64,000 bases of DNA. It comes from Yoonia sp. (GTDB lineage Bacteria; Pseudomonadota; Alphaproteobacteria; Rhodobacterales; Rhodobacteraceae). The notes beneath the pieces were generated by a model. The model saw only the letters and a program-made list of their open reading frames with translations. It was not told where the DNA came from and did not search any database. Every line of letters begins with the position of its first letter. Position 1 is the first letter of the stretch. The stretch covers positions 1 through 64,000 of the forward strand of contig JAQXEG010000025.1 of assembly GCA_029250945.1 (NCBI GenBank), read 5' to 3'. Shown one piece after another: positions 1 through 9,550 of the stretch. The position numbers and the translations under genes are program-made.

Positions 1-27
1 TTTCGCAGACGCTAGAACGCGCGCCAC

Positions 28-115
28 GGAGAGATGGCAGAGTGGTCGATTGCGGCGGTCTTGAAAACCGTTGGGCCGAGAGGTCCCCAGGGTTCGAATC
101 CCTGTCTCTCCGCCA
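28..115 (+). tRNA. tRNA-Ser (anticodon TGA)
   Basis: Acceptor stem GGAGAGA/TCTCTCC, long variable arm, anticodon loop CTTGAAAA, T-arm GGTTCGAATCC, encoded CCA. Confidence 0.95.
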
Positions 116-589
116 CAAACCATTCGCGAACCCGAGACGAGGCCCCGGCGTGGGCCTTTTTTCTTTTTGTTTCAAAGGGGTTTAGCGACGCCATCCGACT
201 TTCGGAGACTGGCTGTTAACCCTAAATTGGTCTCCGAACGCCCCGCGTCTCTTTTCACCCGCCCTTCACCCAAATCGAGACGCATTCAAAAATGTATTTC
301 TTTTCAGTTGCTTGCCGAAAATAGGTTGCGCCGCAGTTGAGGTGGGTTCGACCTCTATCGAGGCGAACAGAGACACCCGAAGGCGGCGAGGTTGTGCGCG
401 TTGGCGCGAAATCTTGATGGGATCAGGACCCGATCACCAATCCGACCGCCCCAGCCAGTTTGACGCCTAAGTATCGCGGAGCTAACGTTCGCTGCGGCCT
501 GAACGAACAATTGGGGTGCGGGATAAGGACTTTACCGCCAATTGTTGCATCAAGCCGAACGACTGGTTTCGGTTGCGGTATTCGAATTA

Positions 590-874
590 TCAGTCGAAGG
601 GTTTGTTGCGTGTCCAGTCGAAGGTTCCGGCGTCCCGTTCCTGAACCGCCTGTTTCCAGCCGACTTGTTCCACGCGGGCTTTGAAGTTCATGCCCTCTGG
701 TGAATGGCGGGTGATGCCATCGAACACGGTGGCAAGGCGCTGCGTTTGGCTGATCTTTTCCTCGACAGCCGCGTTTATCACCATCTTCTGCATCGCCAGT
801 TGGTTGATCGGTACCGATGCCATGCGCGCCGCCAGCGCCTCGACCTCGGCCTTGGGCTGATCTTTGCCGCCGTC
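590..874 (-). pseudogene. C-terminal remnant of an enoyl-CoA hydratase/isomerase (crotonase) family protein
   Basis: Frame reads GGKDQPKAEVEALAARMASVPINQLAMQKMVINAAVEEKISQTQRLATVFDGITRHSPEGMNFKARVEQVGWKQAVQERDAGTFDWTRNKPFD*, which resembles crotonase C-termini; in-frame stop (875-877) just upstream and no N-terminal half. Confidence 0.55.
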
Positions 875-1114
875 TCATTGATCCGTGGTTATGCTCTGCG
901 CCGGTTGTTCAACCGCTGGAGGCTATGATAAGGCGCCAACGGCAGATACACCATCGAAGCGTTGTAAAAATGTAACGATTGGAGGGGGTAGAAGCACCTC
1001 GCTGCTCTTAGGTGTTGGCGATATTGGCCGATTGGCCGATTGGCCTAATTGCCGAGTATCGTTATGATACTCTTTTAGTTTCTTTGATTGGGGCCTCCCT
1101 TGGTTCACAACTCC

Positions 1115-2188
1115 ATGCTGCTTTTCGAATGGCACGAGTTTGTTTTGACCGCACTTGCGTGTGTGATTTGTGCTGCGGTTGTTTTGCTGCGCTCTCGGTT
1201 CCCGCGGCTCAGCGGGCGCACAGATGACTTGTCGGCGGTGCAATCCATGCACACACGCCTTACCCCGCGGGTTGGGGGCATTGCTATATTTGGTGCACTG
1301 GGCCTGAGCGTGATGTTTGCACCTGTTTCAATTTCTGGGCCCTATGCAAATTTCATAATGGCCACTGCGGTTCTTTTCGTTGTGGGGCTTGCCGAGGACC
1401 TTGGTTTCCATATGTCGCCACGCAGGCGCATGCTCGCGGTCATTGGGGCGAGCTTACTCGCGATCTGGCTCTTGGGCGTTTGGCTCCCACGCACCGGGAT
1501 CCCCGGGCTAGACCAGCTGGTAAATCACTGGGCGATCGGCATTCCTCTTACCCTTCTGTTGACGGCAGGGATCGCAAACGGCTTCAACCTTATCGATGGG
1601 GTGAACGGCCTAGCGTCCATGACGGCCCTCGCTGCGGCCATAGCGCTAAGTCTGATCGCGGAGCATGCAGGCTACGCCGTGATGGTCCACCTCGCAATGA
1701 TGGTTGCTGCAGGAATATTCGGATTCCTCCTCGTGAACTATCCCTTTGGTCTGATCTTCCTCGGCGATGCTGGCGCATACACCATCGGATTTGTGTTGAG
1801 TTGGTTTGGAATAGCGGTTCTGCTCAATGCGCCTGATGTCTCGCCCTGGGCCATTTTGTTGACACTGTATTGGCCTATGGCCGATACAGTGCTGGCGATT
1901 TACCGCCGGTCTCGCAGAAACGCAGACGTTTCCGCCCCGGATCGGTTGCATGTGCATCAAATGGTAATGCGGGCATTGGAGATCTGCATCCTCGGCCGAA
2001 ACCGCCGCCATATTGCTAACCCACTCACCACGCTGGTGTTGTTGCCCTTTGTCATCGCACCGCCGATTGCGGGTGTGCTGCTGTGGAACCAAAACCAGAA
2101 TGCATTTCTGGCCGTCGTGGCCTTTGGAGTACTGTTCTTTGCGAGTTATGCGGCAGCGCCCGGTCTGATCCGCCGGTTCCGCCGATAA
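1115..2188 (+). CDS. Glycosyltransferase family 4 / WecA-MraY-like undecaprenyl-phosphate sugar-1-phosphate transferase
   Basis: Multi-pass membrane protein with motifs VGLAEDLG, NGFNLIDGVNGLASM and FLGDAGAYTIGF typical of the PNPT family. Confidence 0.88.
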   Translation: MLLFEWHEFVLTALACVICAAVVLLRSRFPRLSGRTDDLSAVQSMHTRLTPRVGGIAIFGALGLSVMFAPVSISGPYANFIMATAVLFVVGLAEDLGFHMSPRRRMLAVIGASLLAIWLLGVWLPRTGIPGLDQLVNHWAIGIPLTLLLTAGIANGFNLIDGVNGLASMTALAAAIALSLIAEHAGYAVMVHLAMMVAAGIFGFLLVNYPFGLIFLGDAGAYTIGFVLSWFGIAVLLNAPDVSPWAILLTLYWPMADTVLAIYRRSRRNADVSAPDRLHVHQMVMRALEICILGRNRRHIANPLTTLVLLPFVIAPPIAGVLLWNQNQNAFLAVVAFGVLFFASYAAAPGLIRRFRR

Positions 2189-2321
2189 TCACGGGAAGAT
2201 CGACTGTCCTCCCGTATCGAACAGGAGGCAACTTGATGCCTGAACCTCGCACACGGAAAACCATACTTGCATCTGTTCAAGTTCGAGCGATATGTGGGGC
2301 GTAGAGTTTTAATGAGGTTCC

Positions 2322-2647
2322 GTGATGACATTCCACGATGGCGGCACAAGCTGGTTTCTGGCGCAGCTGAAGCCGAACTGCGCCAACCTCGCGGACAAGA
2401 ACCTCAAGCGCCAGGGCTTCCAGACCTTCCTGCCGATGGAAGAGGAAACACGCCAGCGCAACGGGAAGTTCGTGACTGCGATGCGGCCATTGTTTCCGGG
2501 CTATATCTTCGTGACCTTCGATGTGGCGACCGTCTTGGGCTGTCATTGGATGAGGCCGAGCACCTGACAGGCTGGCTGGACCGTGTCAGAAAACGGCCCG
2601 CCACGCAAAAGGCGATTGGCTTTTTTGGCCCCAACGCAATGTTCTAG
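2322..2647 (+). pseudogene. Truncated RfaH/NusG-like antiterminator N-terminus joined out of frame to a GST-like C-terminal tail
   Basis: WFLAQLKPNCANLADKNLKRQGFQTFLPMEEETRQRNGKFVTAMRPLFPGYIFVTFDV (NusG N-terminal domain) stops after ~80 aa; the adjacent +1 frame then reads SLDEAEHLTGWLDRVRKRPATQKAIGF, resembling a GST C-terminus. Confidence 0.65.
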
Positions 2648-2685
2648 GCGGGATGTCTTCGGGCAAGGATCGGTGATGGTTTACC

Positions 2686-3855
2686 CTATGCCCTTTGCGC
2701 CGCCGCCATTGCATCAAGGTGGGTGCCAAAGGCATCGGGGTTCATCCCGTCCTGCAGCGCGCGGGCATAGAATGCGGCCTGCGTTTCAGGGGCAAGCCCC
2801 CCAACAGGCGGATCGCGGTCCAGATTTGTCGGGAAGGCATACCCTTCGGCCGTTGATGCGATGAACGCGGACATGTCGGCGGCGTCTACCGTTCCGCGCG
2901 ATTGGGCCGCAACCGCGACGGGATAGGTCAGGCGGCATATTTTGTCGCGATCAATGGTTTCCATCGCGCGTCCAAATGCGGACGAAACCTGAAGCAGGTT
3001 GGCAAATCGATGGATGTCCGCACTCGTGTTCGCACCTGCTGCGTGGAAAAGGGCAGGGTTGAAAAACAACGTGTCCCCTTTGCTGAGCGCGATTTGCACA
3101 TGGCGTTCTTCGAACATCGCGCGAAAATCATCGCGGCGCCATGCGGCATATCCGGGGCGGTAAGCCTGCGAAAACGGCAGGATTTTTGTGGGTCCGCTCT
3201 CAATCGGCATATCGCAATGGGCAATCGCCCCTTGCAACGTCAGGATCGGTGACACGTCATGCACATGGGCGGGGTATTGTGCGCTGACATCAGCTGATTG
3301 AAACCCGAGATGATAATCGCGGTGCGCCTGCTGCGCGGCGCCACCTGGATGCACAAGATTCACCTGCGCTGTCATCTGGAAATTCGGGCCAAGCCATGCC
3401 TCTGATATGGCCGCGATGGTCGCATTGGCGAAATAGGCGAAATACGTCTCTGGGGCCGCCTCACACAATTTTTGAAGCGCGTTCCAAATGCGGTCGTTTG
3501 CACCAGCCGTTGCGAAATGATCCGCGCCACCGCCATTGGCCTGTTTTTCCTGCGCGATGATATCTTGGTAAACATTCGTCGCCTGATCAAGTACGGCGGT
3601 ATTGGTATATGTATTGCGCAATGCGACAACGCCCGCGCCACGATGCAGCACCGCCGCCCATTCAGCCATCAAGGCGCGCCGCGCATCGGCGTTTAGCAAC
3701 GCATCCCGTAGATCGGCCATATCATAGATTGGCACATTCTTTTGGATGTCGCTGGCATGTGGCACGTCTTCGGCTTGCAATGATTGATCAATAAGGGCCG
3801 CAAAATCGCGAATATCGCAGGTGTCAGCGTCATAGTAGGCTGGTGTGTTTGTCAT
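2686..3855 (-). CDS. Phytanoyl-CoA dioxygenase (PhyH) family protein
   Basis: QQAHRDYHLGF and GDTLFFNPALFHAAGANTS resemble 2OG-Fe(II) dioxygenase PhyH motifs; start set at MTNTPAYYD. Confidence 0.75.
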   Translation of the reverse strand: MTNTPAYYDADTCDIRDFAALIDQSLQAEDVPHASDIQKNVPIYDMADLRDALLNADARRALMAEWAAVLHRGAGVVALRNTYTNTAVLDQATNVYQDIIAQEKQANGGGADHFATAGANDRIWNALQKLCEAAPETYFAYFANATIAAISEAWLGPNFQMTAQVNLVHPGGAAQQAHRDYHLGFQSADVSAQYPAHVHDVSPILTLQGAIAHCDMPIESGPTKILPFSQAYRPGYAAWRRDDFRAMFEERHVQIALSKGDTLFFNPALFHAAGANTSADIHRFANLLQVSSAFGRAMETIDRDKICRLTYPVAVAAQSRGTVDAADMSAFIASTAEGYAFPTNLDRDPPVGGLAPETQAAFYARALQDGMNPDAFGTHLDAMAAAQRA

Positions 3856-3901
3856 CGGTCGCTCCCTTGGTGGGAACACTGTAGCGTGTGGCATATTGCA
3901 C

Positions 3902-3920
3902 TGATGTGAAAAACACATCA
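3902..3920. promoter_or_regulatory. Perfect inverted repeat TGATGTG-AAAAA-CACATCA, candidate LacI-family operator
   Basis: 7-bp perfect arms with 5-bp spacer in the divergent intergenic region, 13 bp before the regulator ATG. Confidence 0.55.
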
Positions 3921-3932
3921 AAAACGCATCAA

Positions 3933-4952
3933 ATGACACATCGCTTTCCGATCAAAGAAATTGCCCGTCAGGCAGGGGTGGGGACAGCCACGGTTGACCG
4001 CGTATTGAACGGGCGCGACCACGTCAGCCCGCAATCGCGGCTGCGGGTCGCTGCGGCAATCAAAGAACTGACAGCGCAAGAAGGGCAGTTGGCCGCGCGC
4101 GGTCGCCGCTTGTTTTTTGATTTTGTGATCGAAGCCCCACATCGTTTCGCCCGAGAGGTGCGGACCGCCGCTGAGGCCGTGTTGCCCCACATCGGGTCCG
4201 CCGTTTGCCGCCTGCGGTTTTTTACACAAGACACGATCGAAGATGACGATGTCGTGCAGATGCTGAACCGTATTCAGAAACGCGGAAGTCATGGTGTGTG
4301 CCTAAAGGCGCGGGACCGCCCCAAAATCCGCGCAGCAGTGGATCGGTTGGTCGCTGCGGGTATCCCGGTCGTGACTCATGTGACCGACATTGGTGGGACC
4401 GCCCGTCTGACCTATGTCGGATTGGATAACGCCGGTGCGGGGCGTACGGCGGCCTATCTGATGGCGCGCGGTCTGACAGGGCAGGTGGGTACGGTTTTGG
4501 CCACCCGCAGTCACGCGTCATTCTTGGGTGAAGAAGAACGGCATCTGGCGTTCATAGATCGGCTTGCCGTCCTTCAGCCTCAACTGAACGTTGTTCTTGT
4601 GGATGGGATCAGTGGGGCAGGGCATCTTGCGGCGCAACGATTGGACGATGCTGTGGCTGGCCTACCCGATCTATGCGCTGTGTATTCGATGGGCGGGGGG
4701 AACCTAGCGATTTTGGATGCGCTGGCGCAGCACAATCGGCTTGTTGGCGTTTATATCGGGCACGATCTTGATCGCGACAATCGGGCGATGGTGTCGGATC
4801 ACCGTATCGACTTTGTTCTCCACCACGATTTGCGGGTCGATATGTCCAATGTTTTTGCGTCGTTTTTGGGCCATCACCGGATCAAAGCGCCGCTGCAACA
4901 GCCGATTTCGACGGTACAGATCATCACACCCGAAAACGTCCCACCGATTTAA
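3933..4952 (+). CDS. LacI-family transcriptional regulator with periplasmic-binding-like sensor domain
   Basis: N-terminal HTH IKEIARQAGVGTATVDRVLNGRDHVSPQSRLRV. Confidence 0.92.
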   Translation: MTHRFPIKEIARQAGVGTATVDRVLNGRDHVSPQSRLRVAAAIKELTAQEGQLAARGRRLFFDFVIEAPHRFAREVRTAAEAVLPHIGSAVCRLRFFTQDTIEDDDVVQMLNRIQKRGSHGVCLKARDRPKIRAAVDRLVAAGIPVVTHVTDIGGTARLTYVGLDNAGAGRTAAYLMARGLTGQVGTVLATRSHASFLGEEERHLAFIDRLAVLQPQLNVVLVDGISGAGHLAAQRLDDAVAGLPDLCAVYSMGGGNLAILDALAQHNRLVGVYIGHDLDRDNRAMVSDHRIDFVLHHDLRVDMSNVFASFLGHHRIKAPLQQPISTVQIITPENVPPI

Positions 4953-4965
4953 TCCGTGGGGCGCG

Positions 4966-6120
4966 TCACAGGACAGCTTGCATCGCTTGGGACAAGTCAT
5001 TGATCAAATCCTCTGGCGTCTCCAGCCCGATATTCAGCCGTACAATCCGCCCGCCAAAATCTTGGGTTGGACGTTCCACATCTGGATAAACAACTGCAAG
5101 GCTGTTCACCCCGCCCCAGCTCAGTCCGATTTTGAATATCGCCAGTGCATTCAAAAAGGTGACAACCTGCTCGGGTGCGACTTGTTCTGCAAAGGTAAAC
5201 GAAAATACGCTGGCCGACCCCGACCAGTCTCGCACCCAATGGTCGTGTCCCGGACAGTCGGGTAGGGCCGGGTGAAACACATGTGACACTATTGGCTGAT
5301 CAGCGAGCCAGCGGGCAACCTGTAATGTGCCCCGTTCCAACGCATCAAGCCGCACTGATAGGGTCTGCAATCCGCGCAGCGCGAGGCTGCAATCATCCGG
5401 CGACACGGCAAGACCGAGCTGTTGATAGATCGGCCCAAGTTTTTCAAACGCTTGTGGTGTGCGTGCCGATACCGACCCCAGCAACAGATCGCTGTGGCCA
5501 CCCACATATTTCGTGAGCGCCTGCATGCTGACATCAATCCCGTGGGCAAACGCATCAAACAATACGCCCGCGGCGTAGGTGTTGTCGAGCGCGACGGTCA
5601 CATCGCGGGCATGGGCGGCCTCTGTGATGGCGGGGATGTCTTGGATTTCCATCGTCACCGATCCGGGGCTTTCGCACCAGATCAGGGTGGTGTTGTCGCG
5701 GATCAGATCGGCGATGCCTGCGCCGATCATGGGGTCATAGGCTTCGACCTCAACATCAAGGCCGCGCATCAACCCTTCGGCTATGGCCTTGTTCGGGCCA
5801 TATGCGGAATAGGGGACAAGCGCGTGGCTGCCTGCCTTGCAAAACGCAAGATAGACCAGCGCGATTGCAGCCTGCCCACCGGGTACGATCAATGTCTCGT
5901 GGGCGCCTTCGATCGTGGCGATCCGTGCGGCCAGTTCCAGCGCAGTGGGCGTGCCGTAAAGACCGTAGGAATATCCGTCGCGTGCTTGTTGCCAGCTGTC
6001 AACAACCGACGCCTGATCAGGGAACACCACTGTCGATCCGCGATAAACTGGGGTCACAAGCGAGGTATAATCGCGCCGTGCTTGCGGGCTTGGGTTCAAA
6101 AGTTTCGTGCGCCAATCCAT
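4966..6120 (-). CDS. metC: Cystathionine beta-lyase (Cys/Met metabolism PLP enzyme)
   Basis: MDWRTKLLNPSPQARRDYTSLVTPVYRGSTVVFPD, YSYGLYGTPTALELAARIATIEGA, and SMQALTKYVGGHSDLLLGSV (PLP lysine). Confidence 0.9.
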   Translation of the reverse strand: MDWRTKLLNPSPQARRDYTSLVTPVYRGSTVVFPDQASVVDSWQQARDGYSYGLYGTPTALELAARIATIEGAHETLIVPGGQAAIALVYLAFCKAGSHALVPYSAYGPNKAIAEGLMRGLDVEVEAYDPMIGAGIADLIRDNTTLIWCESPGSVTMEIQDIPAITEAAHARDVTVALDNTYAAGVLFDAFAHGIDVSMQALTKYVGGHSDLLLGSVSARTPQAFEKLGPIYQQLGLAVSPDDCSLALRGLQTLSVRLDALERGTLQVARWLADQPIVSHVFHPALPDCPGHDHWVRDWSGSASVFSFTFAEQVAPEQVVTFLNALAIFKIGLSWGGVNSLAVVYPDVERPTQDFGGRIVRLNIGLETPEDLINDLSQAMQAVL

Positions 6121-6355
6121 CGTTCATCCCTTGCCTTGCACCGTCTGATTGTCAGCGATGTTTGCGGCATCTTCAGCAATTGTCACAAAAGGCGCAAGTT
6201 CATCAAAACAATACGCGAAATCGGCGTCGTTCCCTTTGAAAACGCCCGAAAGCGCATTAAAACCCCTGCTAACATTTATTCGGTTTCGCTTGAGGTCCGT
6301 GGGGTTTTCCCACACAACGGTCCACAATCACAAAGCCAAAAGATCAGGAGTTCGC

Positions 6356-9211
6356 GTGTCCCTCTTCCTTATCGTCGCCTTGCCGTTCCTTGGGGCCTTG
6401 TTGCCCGGTTTGATGAATTCTGCGGGGCGGGCTGCGACCGCTGGCGTGACCTTTATGGTCAGCTTGCTGGCTTTTATCGGATTGCTGACCAATCTGCCCG
6501 CCGTCTGGGCGGGGGAACTGGTAACAGCGCGGCTGGACTGGATTCCGTTGTTGGGGCTGAACGTCACCTTGATGCTAGACGGGCTTGGCTTTTTCTTTGC
6601 GCTGCTGATCCTTGGTATCGGCCTTTTGATCATTACTTACGGGCGGTCCTATCTGTCGCGTGACGACAATATGGGGGAGTTTTTTACCTATCTTTTACTG
6701 TTCCAGGGCGCGATGGTCGGGATTGTCTTGTCCGATAACATCTTGTTACTGCTTATCTTCTGGGAATTGACGTCGCTGTCGTCCTTCCTGCTGATCGGCT
6801 ATTGGAAACATCTGCCCGAGGGGCGTCAAGGCGCGCGCATGGCGTTGACCGTCACGGGGATGGGTGGTCTTGCAATGATTGGCGGGATGTTGTTGCTGGG
6901 CCAGATCGTCGGATCCTATGACCTAAGCGTGATTTTGCAGAGCCGCGAATTGATCCAGGCCTCGCCGCTATACCTTCCGGCGTTGATCCTGATCCTGTTG
7001 GGATGTTTCACCAAATCCGCACAGTTTCCATTCCATTTCTGGCTGCCGCATGCGATGGCCGCCCCGACGCCCGTGTCCGCCTATCTACACTCGGCCACGA
7101 TGGTAAAGGCGGGGATTTTCCTGATGGCACGGATGTGGCCGGTACTGTCTGGCACGCCGGAATGGTTCGTGATCGTCACGACTGTGGGCCTGATCACCAT
7201 GGTTTTGGGCGCAGTTATCGCGCTGTTCAAACATGATCTGAAATCGTTATTGGCATTTTCCACGGTCAGCCACCTTGGCCTGATCACTATGCTGCTGGGC
7301 ACAGGCACCGCCTTTGGCACGATGGCCGCGATGTTCCACATTCTGAACCATGCAACGTTCAAGGCTGCACTATTTATGTCCGCCGGTATCGTCGACCACG
7401 AGGCGCATACACGCGACATTCGCCGCCTTGGCGGATTGCGCCATTTGATGCCCGTCACATTCGTGATTGCCACGCTGGCCGCGCTATCGATGGCGGGTAT
7501 TCCGCTACTGAACGGGTTCCTGTCCAAGGAAATGATGCTGGAGGAGGCCAATCACACCGTCCTGTTCGGCATGCCGTTGCTGGTGCCTGTGATGGCGACA
7601 ATCGGGTCACTGTTTTCAGCCGCTTATTGTTTTCGTTTCATCAGCCACACGTTCCTTGGACCGCAGCGCGATGATTATCCAACCACGCCGCATGACCCGC
7701 CAGCGGGCCTGTGGATGCCCCCCGCGTTTCTGGTCACGCTTGTTGTCGTGATCGGTGTTGCCCCCTTTGTGGCAGAGCCGTTCATCAAGATGGTCACAGC
7801 CTCGGTCCTGGGCGACGCGGCCGAGGTGCCAAAGGCGTATTTCAAGATCTGGCACGGTCTTGTGCCCGCACTGTTCATGTCGATCATTGCAGTTGTAGGT
7901 GGTCTGCTCCTCTTGATGATTTTCAAGCCAGCCTTGGCAATCTGGGACAAAACCCCGCGCCCTGAGGCAAAGACGATATTTGATGTGTTGATCGCCGCGG
8001 TTGTCGGACTGTCACGCCGGATCATCGCGCCGCTGCATGACGGGGCATTTACGCGCTATGCCGCGATCATGGCCGTGACGATTGTGGGCGTCGGTTACCA
8101 CGCTTGGGCGACGGGCACCGTTGGTGCGCCGACACGTGCCGTGCAGCCAACTAATTTTGTCCAGATCGCCGGATGGTTGATGCTGGTGGCCGCGACATGT
8201 GGCCTTGTGGTGTTACACCGGAACCGATTGTTGTCGTTGATCCTGATCGGGATTGTCGGGCTGGTCGTGTCCGTCGGTTTCGTGTTCTTCAGTGCGCCCG
8301 ATCTGGCGATGACCCAGCTCACGGTCGAGGTGGTCACGATTGTTCTGTTGTTGCTGACGCTGAACTTTTTGCCCAACAAAACCCCCGTCGAAAGCACGCT
8401 GTTGCGCCGCACAAGGGACGGTGTGATCGCCATCGGTGGTGGCCTCGCTACGGCCGCGTTGGCATTCCACTATTTGTTGCGCGACAGCGTGGCGCCGACG
8501 ATCTCGGACTTCCACCTTGCGAATTCGTATAAGGGCGGCGGCGGTACCAATGTGGTGAACGTTATCCTCGTGGATTTCCGTGGCTTTGACACCTACGGCG
8601 AGATTATCGTTTTGGGTATTGCAGCACTGCTGATCTATGCCCTGACCGAGACGCTGTTGGATGGGCCGGTGCGCGCCCGTTTGCTGAACCGCAAACCCGA
8701 CCAGCCGCGTGCGGGCGGGATGCACCCGATGATGATGGTTGTGATGACCCGCCTTATCATGCCTGTGGTGTTGATGGTGGCATTATACATCTTCTTGCGG
8801 GGCCATAACCAACCGGGTGGCGGCTTTATCGCCGGTCTTGTCGCGTCGATTGCGGTTGTGATGCAATATATGGCCAGCGGGTTTAGCTGGACGTCTGCGC
8901 GCCTGCGGTATCCTTATCACGGTGTGATCGGTGCGGGTGTTCTGATCGCGGGTCTGACAGGCATCGGGTCGTGGTTCTTTGCCAAACCGTTCTTGACGTC
9001 GGACTTTACCTACGTGCGTATCCCGCCATTTGAAAAGTTTGAGCTGGCGACAGCCGCACTGTTCGATCTGGGCGTTTTCCTAGCCGTCGTGGGGGCTGTG
9101 ATGCTGTCGCTCGAAAGCTTTAGCAGACTTGCGCGGCGTGCCCATGTGCGTGACAGCGAACATCCCATGGATATCGATCCGTCCCGTGATCAAGACAAGG
9201 CAGAGGTGTAA
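6356..9211 (+). CDS. mrpA: Mrp-type Na+/H+ antiporter subunit A with C-terminal MnhB-like domain (fused A/B)
   Basis: NuoL-like motifs (SATMVKAGIFLMARMWPVL, LSMAGIPLLNGFLSKE) plus C-terminal HNQPGGGFIAGLV MnhB motif; GTG start after CAGGAG. Confidence 0.93.
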   Translation: MSLFLIVALPFLGALLPGLMNSAGRAATAGVTFMVSLLAFIGLLTNLPAVWAGELVTARLDWIPLLGLNVTLMLDGLGFFFALLILGIGLLIITYGRSYLSRDDNMGEFFTYLLLFQGAMVGIVLSDNILLLLIFWELTSLSSFLLIGYWKHLPEGRQGARMALTVTGMGGLAMIGGMLLLGQIVGSYDLSVILQSRELIQASPLYLPALILILLGCFTKSAQFPFHFWLPHAMAAPTPVSAYLHSATMVKAGIFLMARMWPVLSGTPEWFVIVTTVGLITMVLGAVIALFKHDLKSLLAFSTVSHLGLITMLLGTGTAFGTMAAMFHILNHATFKAALFMSAGIVDHEAHTRDIRRLGGLRHLMPVTFVIATLAALSMAGIPLLNGFLSKEMMLEEANHTVLFGMPLLVPVMATIGSLFSAAYCFRFISHTFLGPQRDDYPTTPHDPPAGLWMPPAFLVTLVVVIGVAPFVAEPFIKMVTASVLGDAAEVPKAYFKIWHGLVPALFMSIIAVVGGLLLLMIFKPALAIWDKTPRPEAKTIFDVLIAAVVGLSRRIIAPLHDGAFTRYAAIMAVTIVGVGYHAWATGTVGAPTRAVQPTNFVQIAGWLMLVAATCGLVVLHRNRLLSLILIGIVGLVVSVGFVFFSAPDLAMTQLTVEVVTIVLLLLTLNFLPNKTPVESTLLRRTRDGVIAIGGGLATAALAFHYLLRDSVAPTISDFHLANSYKGGGGTNVVNVILVDFRGFDTYGEIIVLGIAALLIYALTETLLDGPVRARLLNRKPDQPRAGGMHPMMMVVMTRLIMPVVLMVALYIFLRGHNQPGGGFIAGLVASIAVVMQYMASGFSWTSARLRYPYHGVIGAGVLIAGLTGIGSWFFAKPFLTSDFTYVRIPPFEKFELATAALFDLGVFLAVVGAVMLSLESFSRLARRAHVRDSEHPMDIDPSRDQDKAEV

Positions 9212-9214
9212 ACG

Positions 9215-9550
9215 ATGGAAATTCTTGTTGCATCTGCGATTGGCATTCTGACCGCTGGTGGGCTGTATCTGGTGATGCGTCTGCGAACGTTTCCGGTGAT
9301 CATGGGGATTTCATTGCTGACCTATGCGGTGAACGTGTTTCTGTTCGCCTCTGGCCGATTGACGGTGGGCGCGCCCCCGATCCTGACGGACGCCACCACT
9401 TACGCTGATCCACTGCCCCAAGCGCTTGTGCTGACGGCGATCGTGATCTCGTTTGGCATGACAGCCGTGGTCGTAATGATCGCGCTGGGCGCATATCTGG
9501 GCGGGGACGATGATACCGTCGATGATCAACCGGTGGAGGATGCACAATGA
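9215..9550 (+). CDS. mrpC: Mrp Na+/H+ antiporter subunit C
   Basis: NuoK-like 3-TM protein directly after mrpA; DPLPQALVLTAIVISFGMTA. Confidence 0.93.
   Translation: MEILVASAIGILTAGGLYLVMRLRTFPVIMGISLLTYAVNVFLFASGRLTVGAPPILTDATTYADPLPQALVLTAIVISFGMTAVVVMIALGAYLGGDDDTVDDQPVEDAQ

Noticed and set aside
28-115. tRNA-Ser as an island attachment site with a duplicated 3' end
   Set aside because: No second copy of the tRNA 3' segment was found in the window, and no tyrosine integrase is adjacent.
6121-6355. SAM-type riboswitch upstream of metC
   Set aside because: Looked for the SAM-II-like core on the minus strand upstream of metC; no convincing match.
5422-6663. 413-aa plus-strand ORF
   Set aside because: Antisense to metC and overlapping mrpA in another frame; Cys/Arg-rich shadow composition with no recognisable motif.
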